From the NCBI GenBank assembly GCA_028713225.1, contig JAQTOS010000003.1, positions 99,438 through 163,437 of the forward strand: DNA of 64,000 bases. Direction: 5' to 3'. Below the pieces are notes generated by a model. The model did not search any database. It saw only the letters and a list, made by a program, of their open reading frames with translations, and was not told the DNA's origin. A program made the translations under genes and the position numbers. How positions within the stretch are numbered: the stretch's first letter is position 1; the number at the start of each line of letters is the position of its first letter. Shown one piece after another: positions 1-11,942 of this stretch. This stretch comes from Candidatus Altimarinota bacterium. GTDB taxonomy: Bacteria > Patescibacteriota > Gracilibacteria > BD1-5 > UBA6164.

Positions 1-38
1 ACAAATAGTTCCAAAAATAAATTAAAATTTTAAAAAAG

Positions 39-3000
39 ATGAATACAAATTCTGTAAATAAAATAGCTGATGAATTAAAAGATTATCCTATTGTAGACAG
101 TATTATGGACTATAATACTTTTTTAGAGTTTCTTAAAACAAATATAGAAAATCCAGATTTAATAATTCCAGATATAGACATAATAAAAGATGAAAAAAGT
201 GAATGAGAAAAAAGTAATAGCTCTTATTTGATTAATATACCTAAAAATACTTGATGAAGATTTATAGAATTTTCTAATGCAATAAGAAATAATATCGAAC
301 TAATTCTAGATTCAAAAAACAAAGCAAGCCTAAACATTAAAAAAATTGATTTATCAAATCTTCCAAATATAGATTTAGATAGAAATAAAAGAGAAATATA
401 TTTATGGGTACACTATATATTAGCGAATAATAAAATAACTCATTGAATTGAAGACATTAAAAGGATTTCTTGAAGATTTAATAATTTTCTAATAAATAAT
501 GAAGAAAAAAATGAACTACTAATAGAAGTTGCAAATGCGACTAAAGGAACTCTAGTTCCTTCTATTTTAGATATATCTGTAGCCTTCCCTTTTCAAGTTT
601 TAAAAAGCATACAAAATATAAGTAACATAAAATACTTCAAAGAAATAGAAAAAGCTAATAAAAAAGAAAATTTATTAGCTAAAATAATTGGTAATTATAA
701 AAATTCAGTTCAAGAAATTTCATCTGAACTTAAAAAAAATATAGAAAAACATATACTAATATTAGAAAAAATAGAAAAAAAAATAGAAAATAATGATTTT
801 AAAACTGATGAGGAAAAAAATAAAATAAACCTACATATAGTAAAAATTAAAACTTCTATTGAAAATTGAGAAAATAATTTAGAATTATTTAAAAATAAAA
901 TAGCTTCTATTGATAATTTATATTTTACTAAATGATTTGCTTTTTTTTCACAAGAAATAATAAAGATTGAAAATATTAAAAATAAAAAAAATACTCATGA
1001 ATCCTGAACAAAATGAACATCAGAAATATTTAAAACTCTAGAAGAGCTACTAAATGAAGTAAAAAAAATAGATAAAGAAATTTTAGAAAAGATGGAAAAA
1101 GAGGATTTAGAAAAAAAGTGATTAAAATTTGATAATTTCGTTCAAAAATGACAAGTTATTTTATCTTTTGAAAAGGCTTTATTAAATCTTTGAACTGATA
1201 TTTTCTGAGAAAAGAAAAAAATTGATCCAAAGTACAACAAAATAATTAATTTTGATATATCAAAATTAATAGCTCAATCTAACAGTTGAATAAGCATCAA
1301 AACTGATGAAAATACATGACTTATAGAGTATATTGCAGATATAGAATGAAAAATTAAATTCTCTATAGAAAACTGAAAAATAAAGATGACCATAGTAAAC
1401 CCTGCTGAACTAGAAATAGTAGAAGAAAATTTAATAGCAGATACTGATGTTTCAGCAAAAGAAGCAAGACGAAATATCCAAACTACCTGAAATATAAAAA
1501 TATGAACACTTAGAACTTGAGCGAATATAGGTTGATCAAATATTAAAATAGATGATTCTGAAAAAAGAACAAGAATAGAATGACAAAATGTTTCAAGCGA
1601 ATGACTTATAAAATCTGATATAAATGCAAGTTGAGATATAGAAGTGAGAAATTTTAACTGAAACTTAATGACAGGCCAAAACATAAAACTATGGTCACGA
1701 AGGTGAGTTAATTCTTATTCAAACACTTTCAAATGTAATAATTTACAAGCTATCTCTTGAGATGAAGAAATAGTTAAAAGCTCTCTAACAGAAGAATGAC
1801 ATTGAGATTATTGTACAATAACATGAAATAAAATAGAAATTGGGGTTTTAAATGGAGAACAACAAAATTTTATACTATTACAAAGTAAATTAATAGAATA
1901 TATAAATAATGTATTCAAAATAAAATGGTCAGAAACAAATCCTGAAAATAATCTAGTAATAGATGATGCCAATTGAATTGATAATAAACTACAAAAATGG
2001 CATTTTAAAAAACCAACTCGAGTAATTGCTTGAATAATCAAAAAACTAGAATTATTAAAAAGAGTATTTGAAAATTATAGTGCTAATTTAAAAGTTTTAG
2101 AAACTAGAAGAACTGAGTTTTATAAAAAAATGAACAGCTTTTTTTCGAAAACTCATAAAAGTGAGAAATTAGAAGAAATATTTTGAGATATTGAAAAACA
2201 TTTTATTTCAGATATGTCTAGAGAAAGAGATGATATAGATTCTTATGCTAATTTATTATCTTGATTTTTAGATAACGAAAATGAACGCATACTTGATTTT
2301 TCAGAAATAAAAATAAAGCTTGATGAATATGTAAAATCAAATAAAAGAATTGGGGTTTCAAATTACTTAAATTACCTTTCTTCTCTTAGTTCTTCAGATC
2401 TTGGAAAAGAATTAAACTCATATTTTAATTTTATTCCTCATGAAACAATAATTGATGCTAGTAGTTGAACTGGTAAGTATGAGATAAAAGAAAATAAACT
2501 ATTTGAAAGTGTAGTGAATTATTTAATAAATCAGTATGTAAATGAGATTTATAAGGAATTACGAAATATTAAAATTCAACCTGGATATACTGATGAATTT
2601 AAAAAATTTATTAATTTACTTGTTCCAATTTCTCTTTCTGATAAATATTTATCAGATAAACAAAATGAATTACAAATAAGAGAAAAATTATTAAATAGTA
2701 TTATTTTTTTATCTTGAGATCAAGAACTTAGTATAAAATATAATTTTTCAAACAAAAGTTTAGTTCAAATAGATAATGTTGTATTTAATGAAAATATTTT
2801 AAGATGAAATGCTGCTGGATATATAATAGAATCTCGCAAAAAAAATATATTTAAATCAATATGAACTAGAAATATTCCAATATTAAAATGAAAAGGAGTA
2901 AGTATAAGAGTAGAATGATGATATATACATTATGATGCTGAAATTATTTTTGAAAGAGAAATAATAAGGATGATTAATTCTCTTGATGATAATATATTTA

Positions 3001-3272
3001 TACCATTTTCTAATAAAAAACCTAAACTTGATGAGAAAATAAACAAATTAGTAGGAGATAAAATATGAGAATTAAAAGAAAAATTGCTTATGCTAACTAT
3101 GGATTCACTTACTACACCAAATTCATGGGAGGAATTAAATAAAAATTGAATTAATACTAACTTAATTTCAAACATAGAAAAAGATAGAAAAACTTTTGAA
3201 GAAGAAATAATTAATAAAATATGATGAATGCGAAAAATAATGCATTGAGTATGAAAAGCATTCAAAAAATAG
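39..3272 (+). CDS. FapA/DUF342-like large cytoplasmic protein
   Basis: A 1077-residue protein when TGA is read as Gly; stop TAG. No signal peptide is visible. Residues about 200-380 are Lys/Glu-rich helical, probably coiled coil. The middle, around residues 430-560, has short beta-repeat segments (TTGNIKIGTLRTGANIGGSN, then SGDIEVRNFNGNLMTGQNIK) that resemble the parallel beta-helix of FapA/DUF342 polymerising proteins; this is recognition by eye. The C-terminal third is not recognised. A long TGA-free stretch lies in the last third. The 38 bases before the start may carry the tail of an upstream gene ending TAA at 31-33. Function is unknown; a scaffold role linked to envelope or signalling proteins is only inference. 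Confidence 0.7.
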
Positions 3273-3338
3273 AAAAAACTTGAAAATAAAATCTTTCCCT
3301 TATAATGTTTTAAAATAAATTTATAAACCCTAGCAAAA

Positions 3339-4013
3339 ATGTGATTTTCAAGCTATAAATTACTAGAAAAAAAGAAACTTACTCCAGATGTTTATGAGAT
3401 GATATTCTCAGACTGAAATGAAACTACAAATAAACCAGGTCAATTCATGACTTTTATGCTTCCAAAAACTAAATTTGGTAGAGCTTATTCTATTTGTGAA
3501 ACATCTAACGATAAATATATTTTCATAATAAAAAGAGTAGAAAACGGGAGATGATGAAGTATAGAAATAACTGATTTAGAAGTAGGCGAAGAACTAAAAG
3601 CTGTTTGACCAAGTGGACATTTCGTGCTTAAAGAAAATAATAAGGCTAAAATGTTTTTAGCTACTTGAGTTGGGCTTGCTCCTCTATACAATCAACTAAA
3701 AGCAGTTGCAGATTTGTGACTAACTTATAAAACTAAACTTATTTTTGGTCTTAGAGAAAAAGCAGATTTATTCTACGCAGAAAAATTTGAAGAATTAAAA
3801 GAAAAAATTAATTTTTCTTATGAAATTTATTTCAGTAAAGAAGAAGTAGAATGATATAAACACTGACATATTACAGAATATTTAAAATCAGAAAATATAG
3901 CAGGATATGAAGAATTTTATATGTGTGGAAGTCCTTATATGATGGATGAAGCAATAGAAAAATTAGAAAATCTTGGAATTCCTAGAGAAAATATTCACAA
4001 TGAAAAATTTTAA
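3339..4013 (+). CDS. FNR-like FAD/NAD(P)H oxidoreductase
   Basis: A 224-residue flavoprotein of the ferredoxin-NADP reductase superfamily. It shows the FAD-domain pattern PGQFMTFMLP, then GRAYSICE (the RxYS flavin motif) and VGPSGHFVL. The NAD-binding half has FLATGVGLAPLYNQLKA (GTGxAP type, with V for T) and ends with the CGSPYMMDEAIEKL and NEKF segments typical of this family. It moves electrons between NAD(P)H and a small carrier or membrane protein, which cannot be named from sequence alone. It is a paralogue of the FNR part of the fusion at 18817-20241. The ATG at 3339 is followed at once by a TGA glycine codon. Confidence 0.85.
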
Positions 4014-4019
4014 AAAAAT

Positions 4020-4050
4020 GGTAGGGAATGGTTTAAAACCGTTCCCTACC
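4020..4050. repeat. Palindromic repeat, family A, also terminator-like
   Basis: A perfect-to-near-perfect palindrome with GGTAGGGAA(T/C)GG arms and a TTTAAAA centre, followed by a T run. Related copies lie at 54284-54375 and inside tex at 56008-56068. Here it sits just after the oxidoreductase stop and can act as its terminator, on the border of the convergent small gene. Confidence 0.8.
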
Positions 4051-4056
4051 ATTTTT

Positions 4057-4248
4057 TTAATACAAATTTTTTTGCACTTCTTGTAAAGTATCCCATCAAA
4101 CTTTATTTATATCTTTTTCTGTTTTTTTCTTTTTTTCAACCAATCTACAAGCTGTTTCATGACAAGTTTTATATTTTTCAGAAGATAAACAATATCCTCA
4201 GCATTTAATTATTTCCTTGTCTCAATTATCATTTTCTAAAATAGGCAT
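4057..4248 (-). CDS. Small cysteine-containing protein
   Basis: A 63-residue protein (MPILENDNGD... ending NLY) with Cys in the patterns KCGGYCLS and TCHETACR, so four Cys and a His that could bind metal. The C-terminal half is Lys/Glu-rich. Two TGA glycine codons are in frame. It is transcribed away from thyX and ends against the palindrome at 4020-4050. I do not recognise a family; zinc or iron-sulfur binding is only suggested by the Cys spacing. Confidence 0.6.
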
Positions 4249-4274
4249 AATTATATAGATAAGAAATAAAATTA

Positions 4275-5981
4275 TTAAATTCCAAGTTTCTTTCTCTTCT
4301 CTTCTGCTTTTTCTTCTTGTTTTTTTCTAGATGATTCTTCTTCTAAATCCCCTACTTTTATATATTTTGCAAAAAGTGGAGACATTTTTTTGAATTGCGC
4401 ATAAGTTTCTACAAAAAGTCTTCTGTATGAATGATGTCCCCAAGGAGTAGTTCTCATTTCAAGTACATAAGCCAATTGTCCTGGTGACATTTCAAAAGTT
4501 GTTCTTACTAAATGCCCTAAAGCTGTAACATATTCAGATAAGAAATCATCTTCTTTTACCATTTCTTTAGCAAAAAGTGTTACTTCAGTTAATAGTTCAT
4601 CATAAGATTTTTTAAATTCTTCCATTCCTGGTAAATCCATAAATTCTGGATAATCATAACCATGAATTGCTGACGCTCCTTGCCATAATTGTGCTGATGC
4701 TCTATGTCTTTGAATATCTCTATAAGCCCCAAAATCTACTAAATATTCCATCATAACAGTAGAATGTTGAAGAGCTCTTGGCATTCTATCAAATTCTCCT
4801 CTATCTTCTAAATAAACTTTCATTATTTCAGATTTTGTCATATTATCCATATCTTCAACCAAATCCATACATTCTTCATATGAAAGACCTTCTGCTCTAG
4901 AATTTTCAAATAAAATTGAAGCCAAAATATGACCATCTAAATCTCATTCAAAAACTATATTTACTCTTTCTTTATCTGAGATCCCTTTATGATATCCAGT
5001 TTCGTCGTCTCATGCAGAAGTCATTTTGAAAAAATCTCATAAATATGAATTTATCTTCTTTCTTCTAATTTCATCATATTTTACTGGAGCAACTCTAGAC
5101 AATAATCCTGGTGATAAAAGTAATGCTTCTTTATGCATAGCTTCTGCTATCATTCTCACTTCTTCAAGTGGATAAGCAAGCATATATGAAAGGTGGCTTT
5201 CCAAAGTTCTTGTAGAAAATGAAGCACCAAGAGAAGTTGCAACGTTTGATGGTAATAAATATCTCAAAATATCAAAAGCTTTCGCATTTAGTGTATTTTC
5301 ATAAGCTCTATCTGATGCAAATTCTTCTCTTTTTATCACTTCATTTTTAGCTAATGCTTCTTTTACAACTGGTGTAAATTTCAAATAAGTATCAATCAAC
5401 TTCCCTGTTAATTCTTTTGCTTTAGGAAAAAATTTAGAATTTTTTAAATCATCTGGATAAACAAGACTTTCTGCACCAAAATGCAAATATCTAGTAGATT
5501 TTTCTTGGAAATCACCAAGAGCCGGGAATGGGCTTTCTATAACTTTTGTAAATACTTGCGAAACTCATTCTATTGCAAATCTGATTCTATCAGCATCTTT
5601 CAAACTATTATGACCATAATCTACTCACCATTTTTTCAAGAAATCTGAAGCTTTACTTTCAAAAAAATCAAGAGAAAAACTTTTTGAGTCTTGGATACTT
5701 TTAGCTAAATCATCTAGTGAAATAAATTCTTCTTTTGTGATTATTCATTTATCCAAAGCAGTTTTTGAATCATCAAAAAGTTGCAAAAATCTATCTCTCA
5801 TAGAAGATTCACTTCTAGAATATTGCCCAACCAAAAAAGCCCATAATTGATTTGATAGTGCATTTTTTGCACAGTAAATATTTTTATCAGTATTTGTAAA
5901 AAAATAATCAAGTACTATCTTTTCGTTTTCAGTATAAGTTCTTTTGTTTTGCAAAGGAGCAAATGTAGAAGTAGAAGTCAT
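4275..5981 (-). CDS. thyX: Double-domain FAD-dependent thymidylate synthase-like protein
   Basis: A 568-residue protein, about twice the usual ThyX length. It should make dTMP from dUMP with FAD and methylene-tetrahydrofolate. The N-terminal half has HNSLKDADRIRFAIEGVSQ, QEKSTRYLHF and LGASFSTRTLESHL, all ThyX-type, but lacks the RHR motif where ESP is found. The C-terminal half carries AYRDIQRHRASAQLW (the RHR signature) and a second substrate-type region ending in a charged tail. The two halves together therefore keep a complete set of motifs, as in the tandem ThyX proteins seen in some CPR bacteria and archaea. Five or so TGA codons are read as Gly. Most Gly are GGN, as in other conserved genes here. 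Confidence 0.85.
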
Positions 5982-6032
5982 AAATTTTTATTTAAAAAAT
6001 AATCTAAAAATATAATAAGAATTTTTGAAAAT

Positions 6033-6078
6033 AAATCAAAATAAAAGCTTGAGAATTTTCAAGCTTTTATTTTGATTT
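6033..6078. terminator. Long perfect hairpin between pilin and thyX genes
   Basis: A 20-bp perfect inverted repeat (arms AAATCAAAATAAAAGCTTGA and its complement) with a 6-nt loop. It lies just after the minus-strand pilin gene stop, so it is probably the terminator of that operon. The arms are AT-rich and provide the T run on either strand. Confidence 0.7.
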
Positions 6079-6081
6079 ATT

Positions 6082-7716
6082 TTATTCTGCTATAGCTAAA
6101 TATAAATAATTAGATCAAGAAATATTATGTCTAAATGAACTATCTTTTAAAGTAAATCAAGTATTAGTAAAATCTAAAACATCAACTGTAGTATCTTCAA
6201 TAGCACTAGAATCGGGCAATATTCTATAACCATCATTTAATCTTTTATCATCAAGAATAACCCAATTTTCAATTGCATTTAACTTTTTAATTAATATAAA
6301 AGCAGGTTTAAATCATAAATCTATTGAATTTCATACTGCAGATGTTCAATTATATGTTCATATTTTAGTTACTCCTGGAACTGATGCAAAAGAATATGTC
6401 ATAATATTATCATTAGTAGCACTATCTAATAAACTACGCATACTTGTAGAATTTGACCATCAAGTAAAATCGTAATTAGTAGCAGCATTAGACGAATTTA
6501 AAGTTAAGAGTTTATTTCAATCTTCATATCTAACAAGCCAATTTCAAGCATTGGTTAGATTTTTATGGATTATAAGAGAAGGCCTTATTGTTAATCAATG
6601 AGGAAAAGTTGAATATGTATTAGTTCAATTTTCTGTGTGTTTAACCATACTAAACCAACTTCAATTTGTTTTACCAGTATAAGCTTTTCAATTATTTGTT
6701 GTTCAAGAAAATTGAGTTGGTGCATTAATACACCAAGCTACATAATTTATTCCTGAAACATTTGCATCTCATCAATCATTTGCAGATGATAGTGAAAATC
6801 AAGAAGTGTCAAATGAATCTACACCTCTAAGATATTCAGATCATGCTCAATTAGTAATAATAGCCTTTTTTACTCATCTAATTGAATCCATAATTAAATG
6901 ATTTCATGTTGCTTGGTTTCTTCACTTTGTCCATATAAAATCAGGTTGAAATCATAATCAAATTATAGACTGAGTAGATCAATTTCAATTATAAGTAATT
7001 CATTTAAAAAATCAGTGTCAATCATTAACTGGAGTTGATTGAGCTGTAGCAATAGTATTTGAAATAGTTTGTATTTGTTGAGCTAAAGTAATTCAACTTC
7101 ATACTATTACTCAAGAATTTGTTGTTGTATTTGCGAATACTACTTTGTATGTTGTTGTGTTTGTTGCTAGATTTATAGTTCCTGTACTTTCTTGTACTGG
7201 AGCTTTTGTTGTATTATCTAGAAATACTCATAATTTATCTCATACTGTGTACACATATCTATCTGTATATGTATTTATAGAGTATGCATTATTTACTGGT
7301 AAATATGATGTAGATTGAATACTTGTTCCATTTTCTAATAATGCTAATAATTGATATTTTGTTTTATCTCAACTTATTGTATAAGTATATGGAAGATTTT
7401 CCTTAGGATCTTTAATATCACTAGATCTAAGTGATTTTGAAAGACTAGTTCATGCGTATCATTGATATGATATAACTGATGCTCCACTTGATATAGTTGT
7501 TACTTGTTCATCTGGATATGGTAATGTAGCTTTTTTTGTTTCATATATTTGAAGTCCATTAGATATTTCTTTTAAACTTGTTATTCTGTTAGAATCTCTA
7601 GCATCAGCTGTATATGATTGATATGACATAAAACCAATAGTAGCAAGAATTGCTAGGATAGTAATTACTATTATTAGTTCTACTAATGTAAAAGCTTGTT
7701 TTTGTTGTTGTTTCAT
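6082..7716 (-). CDS. Prepilin-like protein with phage-tail-type C-terminal domain
   Basis: A 544-residue protein. The N-terminus MKQQQKQAFTLVELIIVITI is a canonical type IV prepilin cleavage/methylation segment (A-FTLVE) and hydrophobic spine. The pseudopilin-like region is followed by a Thr/Ser-rich linker. Residues from about 250 resemble a domain found in phage tail and virion proteins (DUF7483-like): GLGFQPDFIWTKWRNQ, MDSIRG, GVDSFDTSGFSL and NYVAWC, followed by a second half with FKPAFILIKK. This match is by eye. The protein is probably a minor pilin or surface adhesin assembled by a type IV pilus machine. It is read with very many TGA glycines. hemW is 67 bp upstream on the same strand. 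Confidence 0.8.
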
Positions 7717-7783
7717 ATAGTGAAATTTTAAATTTTAATATTGCTGAGTTTAATATATTTAAGAGTATTTGCAAGAAAAAAGC

Positions 7784-8878
7784 CTAAATAATCTCTCTAA
7801 TTATAAAATCTCCTAAACTATAAGATTTTTTAGTTAAAATTAACTTATCATCTTTCATTTCTAGAAATCCTGTTTCTAGAAATTCTTCTATTTTATTTTT
7901 GTTTAATTTCTCTAAAAATTCTATTGATATTCAGTTAGTCCTAATATCAAACATTATTTTTTCTAAGAATATATCATTTTCAGTCAATTTTTCTTCCTCA
8001 ATTTTTCCAGCATAATATCACTTAAAAGTTTCAGAATTGGAATATCTAGTATTATTTACAAATCAGTGTGTTCAGAGTCAAAATGCTAGCATTTCTGAAT
8101 GTTTCCAGTAAGCTATATTATGTTTACATTCATATCAATCTTGAGCAGAATTTGATAATTCATAAAAATTGAATCATCTTGTATTTAAAAAATCTCTAAC
8201 TTCATTATATTCTTGCAAATAATCATCTTCTGACAAGATAGTTTCAAAATTATAATAATGGTCTTCCAGCATATAAACTGAAATATGTTTTATAAAAGGA
8301 TAATTTTCTAAAATATATTCTATGTCTTTTTTAGTTTCTCATTTTTTAGTGTGAGGAAGTCAGATTATGAAATCAAGAGAAATATTAATAAGTCCCCCTT
8401 CTTTAAGGGAGTGGTTGAAAGCCGGGGGATTTATTTTTTTCACCTCATCTAAAGCTTTTAAAATAACAGATTTATCATCTCTTCATATTTCTTTAAGAGA
8501 ATCCTCATTTAGAGTCTGAACTCACATTGAAAGTCTATTTATTCAAAGATTATTCCAAGAAACTAGATTTTTTGAGTTAATATTCTGAGGTGTTGATTCA
8601 AGTGTGATTTCGATATTTTCCTCAAATCAAAATTTAGTTTTTAGGGTTTCTAGGATTTTAGAAATTTGTTTTATATCCAAAACACTTGGAGTTCATCAAC
8701 CAAAATAAACAGATTTAAGACCGCTTTCTTTCGAAAGCGGTCTATTAAAATTTTCTATTTCGTTTATAAGTTTTTCCGTGTAAGTCTGAATCTTTAATTT
8801 ATCCAAACTTGCAGTAGAAGCAAAACGACAATATTTACATTTAGATGAGCAAAATGGAATATGAATGTATGAAAACAT
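7784..8878 (-). CDS. hemW: HemW-like radical SAM heme chaperone / coproporphyrinogen dehydrogenase family
   Basis: A 364-residue radical SAM protein. It has YIHIPFCSSKCKYCRF near the N-terminus (CxxxCxxC cluster motif), VYFGGGTPS, LESTP, GINRLSMGVQ and FIIGLPHT, all HemW-family. The C-terminus has AFGLGTHG-type spacing and a winged region. Function in the family is heme trafficking, not oxygen-independent CPO itself. Two palindromic elements lie inside the coding frame: 8718-8743, encoding RPLSKESGL, and 8392-8434, encoding NPPAFNHSLKEGG, an insertion just before the IGLP segment. The start codon abuts the TAG of the upstream gene with no spacer, so the two are translationally coupled. Confidence 0.85.
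8392..8434. repeat. GC-rich repeat, family B, inside hemW
   Basis: A GC-rich block in an AT-rich gene. Read on the minus strand it is AAATCCCCCGGCTTTCAA followed by a CTCCCTTAAAGAAGGGGG-type second half. The intergenic block at 47255 starts almost identically (AAATCCCCCGGCTTTTCAA). The hemW copy is translated in frame. Confidence 0.75.
8718..8743. repeat. 11-bp perfect palindrome inside hemW
   Basis: AGACCGCTTTC and its complement are separated by TTTC. It is translated in frame as part of NRPLSKESGLK, between the N-terminal helix and the GGGTP strand of HemW. Confidence 0.7.
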
Positions 8879-10537
8879 CTACATTTTATTTTTATAAATA
8901 TAATCTCTAATTGCCAATTTAATAAGACTTAATTGATATTTATTTTTTACAGATATTTTAGGATTAGCTAAAGCTGTATCAATTCTATCAAAAACAATAT
9001 TCATTTTTGAAACAAAATCAGCTCATAGTTTATTATCTAGTATTTGCATAGCAGTATTAATTTGTTCTTCATAATTAGTTTTATTTCTAGCATAATATTT
9101 ATATTTTCCTAAAGATAATTCACGAACAAGGTAAGAACTTTCTAAAGTATATTGTATTTTAACAACTTTATTTCTAATACTAACATTATTACTATCCTCA
9201 TACTTTGCCAAAAAAGATTTAAGGTCATTTATTTTATAATTGAAATTTGTATCACTAGAATCACCCGCTAGTGATGCTTGATAAGTCGAATATTTTGTAT
9301 CAACTAAATCATTTACAACAGATAAATCATCTAATTTTTCTTTTAATTTAGTAAGTAATGAAGCTTTATAATTAGTGAATTCTCCATTGTAATATACTAT
9401 TATTTGGTTTTCTAAAGTGATTTTTACATTTGCTACATTAACTGAACCACTAACTGATAAATGTGATAATTTTGTATTTAATGAAAAAATATCATTACTC
9501 AAAGATGAGATTGAAGCAAGTGCACCAGAATAATCAGCTAACACTGAACTAGCCTTAACTGTAGAATTTAAATCAATATATTTAGCTTTAAAATCATTAT
9601 AAGAAGTATTTAAATTATCCATTTTAGTTTGAGAATAGATAATTGAGTAATTGTCATCAAGATTTTTTTGTAAATCTAAATCAAATTTACTTGAAAGAAA
9701 TGAAATATAATCTGTTAATTCCTTTTTATAATCTCAAAGTCCAGGATTAGCTTTTATATTAGCATCAAGCATTTTACTAAGTTGAGTTTTCATTAAATTA
9801 GAATAATTTATCTTTCTATCTCATAAAAAATTTGTTAATTCTGTAATATTTCCTCCTAAATAATAAGATTTAAAATTAGCATAATTTGTATCTAAAGCTG
9901 ATTTAAAATCAGATAAATTCAAAAATTGATTATTAAAATTATTTATTTTTGCTAAATCAGTAGAATTTGTCGTAATCAAACTTTTTAATGTAGAAGTCAT
10001 TGTATTTAAATAACTTGTATATTTAGTTTTTAAACTTGCTGTTTTTGTAGATGCATAAATATTTATAGCTGATATATCTGCATTTATATTATCAATTTTA
10101 ACTTGATATAAGGCTTTTTGTTCACTAGATAAACTTGTATAAGATAAACTAACTTCATCTTTTAGAGCATTTAAACTTTGTGAATCTTTTGCATATTTAT
10201 TTTCAAGTTCAGTTTTTAAAGCTGTATATTCTGTTATTAAATCTTTTTTATTATCAGTAGTTAATTTCCCAAGAGAAACTAAATAAGATATAGTGTTATC
10301 ATTTAATCCTAGAGAAGTATAAAGTGATGTAAAACTAGAAGATAAAGTATAAACAGTATTTTGTAAGTTTAGTATTTCCCCACTTCCTGTTTTTGATGTA
10401 TCAATAGAAGAAATAGAAGAATTAATATTTGCAAGAATTGTATCTTTATTTGCATCAGCAAAACTTAATGGAGCATTAATTAAAAGTATACTAGACAATG
10501 CCAGTGTAGCTAAAAATTTATTTTTTGTGTTAGCCAT
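8879..10537 (-). CDS. Secreted alpha-helical repeat protein
   Basis: A 552-residue protein with a clear signal peptide (MANTKNKFLATLALSSILLINAPLSFADA, cleavage probably after FADA). The rest is Ser/Thr/Lys/Asn-rich and strongly helical, with repeated patterns such as LKTKYTSYLNTM, ALKTELENKYAK and FKAKYIDLN. This suggests a long extracellular coiled-coil or helical-bundle protein. Few glycines, so only a few TGA codons. It lies directly between the upstream solute-binding protein gene and hemW, all minus. I recognise no family; a surface filament, stalk or adhesin role is inference from composition. Confidence 0.7.
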
Positions 10538-10569
10538 AAGAAAAAAATTAAAAAATAATTAATATAATT

Positions 10570-11925
10570 TTACTCACAAATTCGTGAAAAATTTGTAAGA
10601 TTTATAAATTTATCGTATTTACATGATATATTTTTTGTAAAACTATCAAATAAAAAACTATAATTAAGAGAATTATCCAAAATATCAGAAAGTCATTTAT
10701 CATAAACAACTTTTAATTTTTTGTTAAATGAAGAAAGTTCTACATTTGGATTTTGGAAATCTTTTATTTTTAGAGAATATCAATCTTTTATATCGTCATC
10801 CTCTGTCTCACGAGCAACATTTGGCATAGCTGGAATATAGTATGGGAAAGCTTTGTGATAATCTTGTTCTCATTTATCTGAAGCGAAATATTTCATCAAA
10901 GATAGAGATAAATCTTGTTTTTTAGTATTTTTATTTACAACAAAATAATTATAATTTACTAAAGATAGAGGATTTGTATTTGTCATTTGAGGAATAGGCG
11001 AAGCTCTTAAAAAAGCTTTTTGGAATCAAGTTGAATCTATATCATTAACAAGTCTAGGATATCAAATAATCATAGAAACTTGTCCTTCAGAGAATAATTG
11101 CATGGCTGTTTTATTTAAATTAGTTGAATCATCAAATTTCATTAAATAAGCATTATCACCTGATTTATCTCAATACATAAAATATCTAGAAAATGCCTGT
11201 TTTGCTATATTATCTTTTACATCATCCAATCACTTAGCTCACTCTTGCATAAAAAATTCTGTCATAATATCAGATGAATCTTTTATACTTTTCCCATCTC
11301 AAAGGGCTATTGGAAGAGATTCTCATTTTGAAGTTTTTATATAACTTATAGCATCATTAACAGAAGCCCAAGTACTTAAATCTTTTGCTCTCAAAACTCT
11401 CATATCATAAAATACCCCCATGGTCTCATATCCAAGAGGAATTCATTTCAAAAATTCTGTTTTTTTAGCTGTTCCAGAATTATCAGTAGAAGCAACTGAA
11501 GTAATTAAATCATTTGCAAAAACTGCTTCATAATTTTTTCTAAAAGCATCTGGATCAACAGCTGATGGGTTTATTCAAAGAATTTGGTTTTCAAAAATTG
11601 AAGTTTCATTATTATTTACTACAAAAATATCTGGTGCTTTGTCATTCAAAAAAGCTCGTGATAAAGCCGAAGAATAATCTTCATAGCTAGGAAAAGATTC
11701 AACTGTAATATTTGCATTTTTATATTCTGGAAATGATGATTTAAATCATTCTAGAAATAAAGAAAAATTAGAAGAATTATCTCAAACTGTCCAAATAGAA
11801 AAATCTGATGGAGCTTTTGTATTTGTCTTATTTTTTCAAGCTGAATTTAAGTTCGAAACAACAAAAATTATAAGAGATAAAAATACTAGTCCTATTATCA
11901 AAAAGATTATTTTGTTTTTATTCAT
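10570..11925 (-). CDS. Membrane-anchored extracellular solute-binding protein (family 1)
   Basis: A 451-residue protein. An N-terminal membrane segment (NKIIFLIIGLVFLSLIIFVV) has no lipobox Cys, so it is probably a signal anchor. The body has SBP family 1 features: ESFPSYEDYSSALSRAFLND, APDIFVVNNN, IPLGYETMGVFYDM, GQVSMIIGYP and FRASPIPQ-type spacing, with a C-terminal FASDKGEQDYHKAF. These bind sugars or similar solutes for an ABC importer, but no permease or ATPase is in the window. It ends with LTNFSRICE. Neighbours are the HIT gene upstream and the secreted helical protein downstream. Confidence 0.8.
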
Positions 11926-11942
11926 GGGAATTTTATTTTATA

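Noticed and set aside
4275..5981. Three separate ORFs in the standard code that look like a broken gene
   Set aside because: With TGA read as Gly they form one continuous reading frame with complete ThyX motifs. The same applies to tex, infB, nrdA, nrdB and others; these are not frameshifts or pseudogenes.
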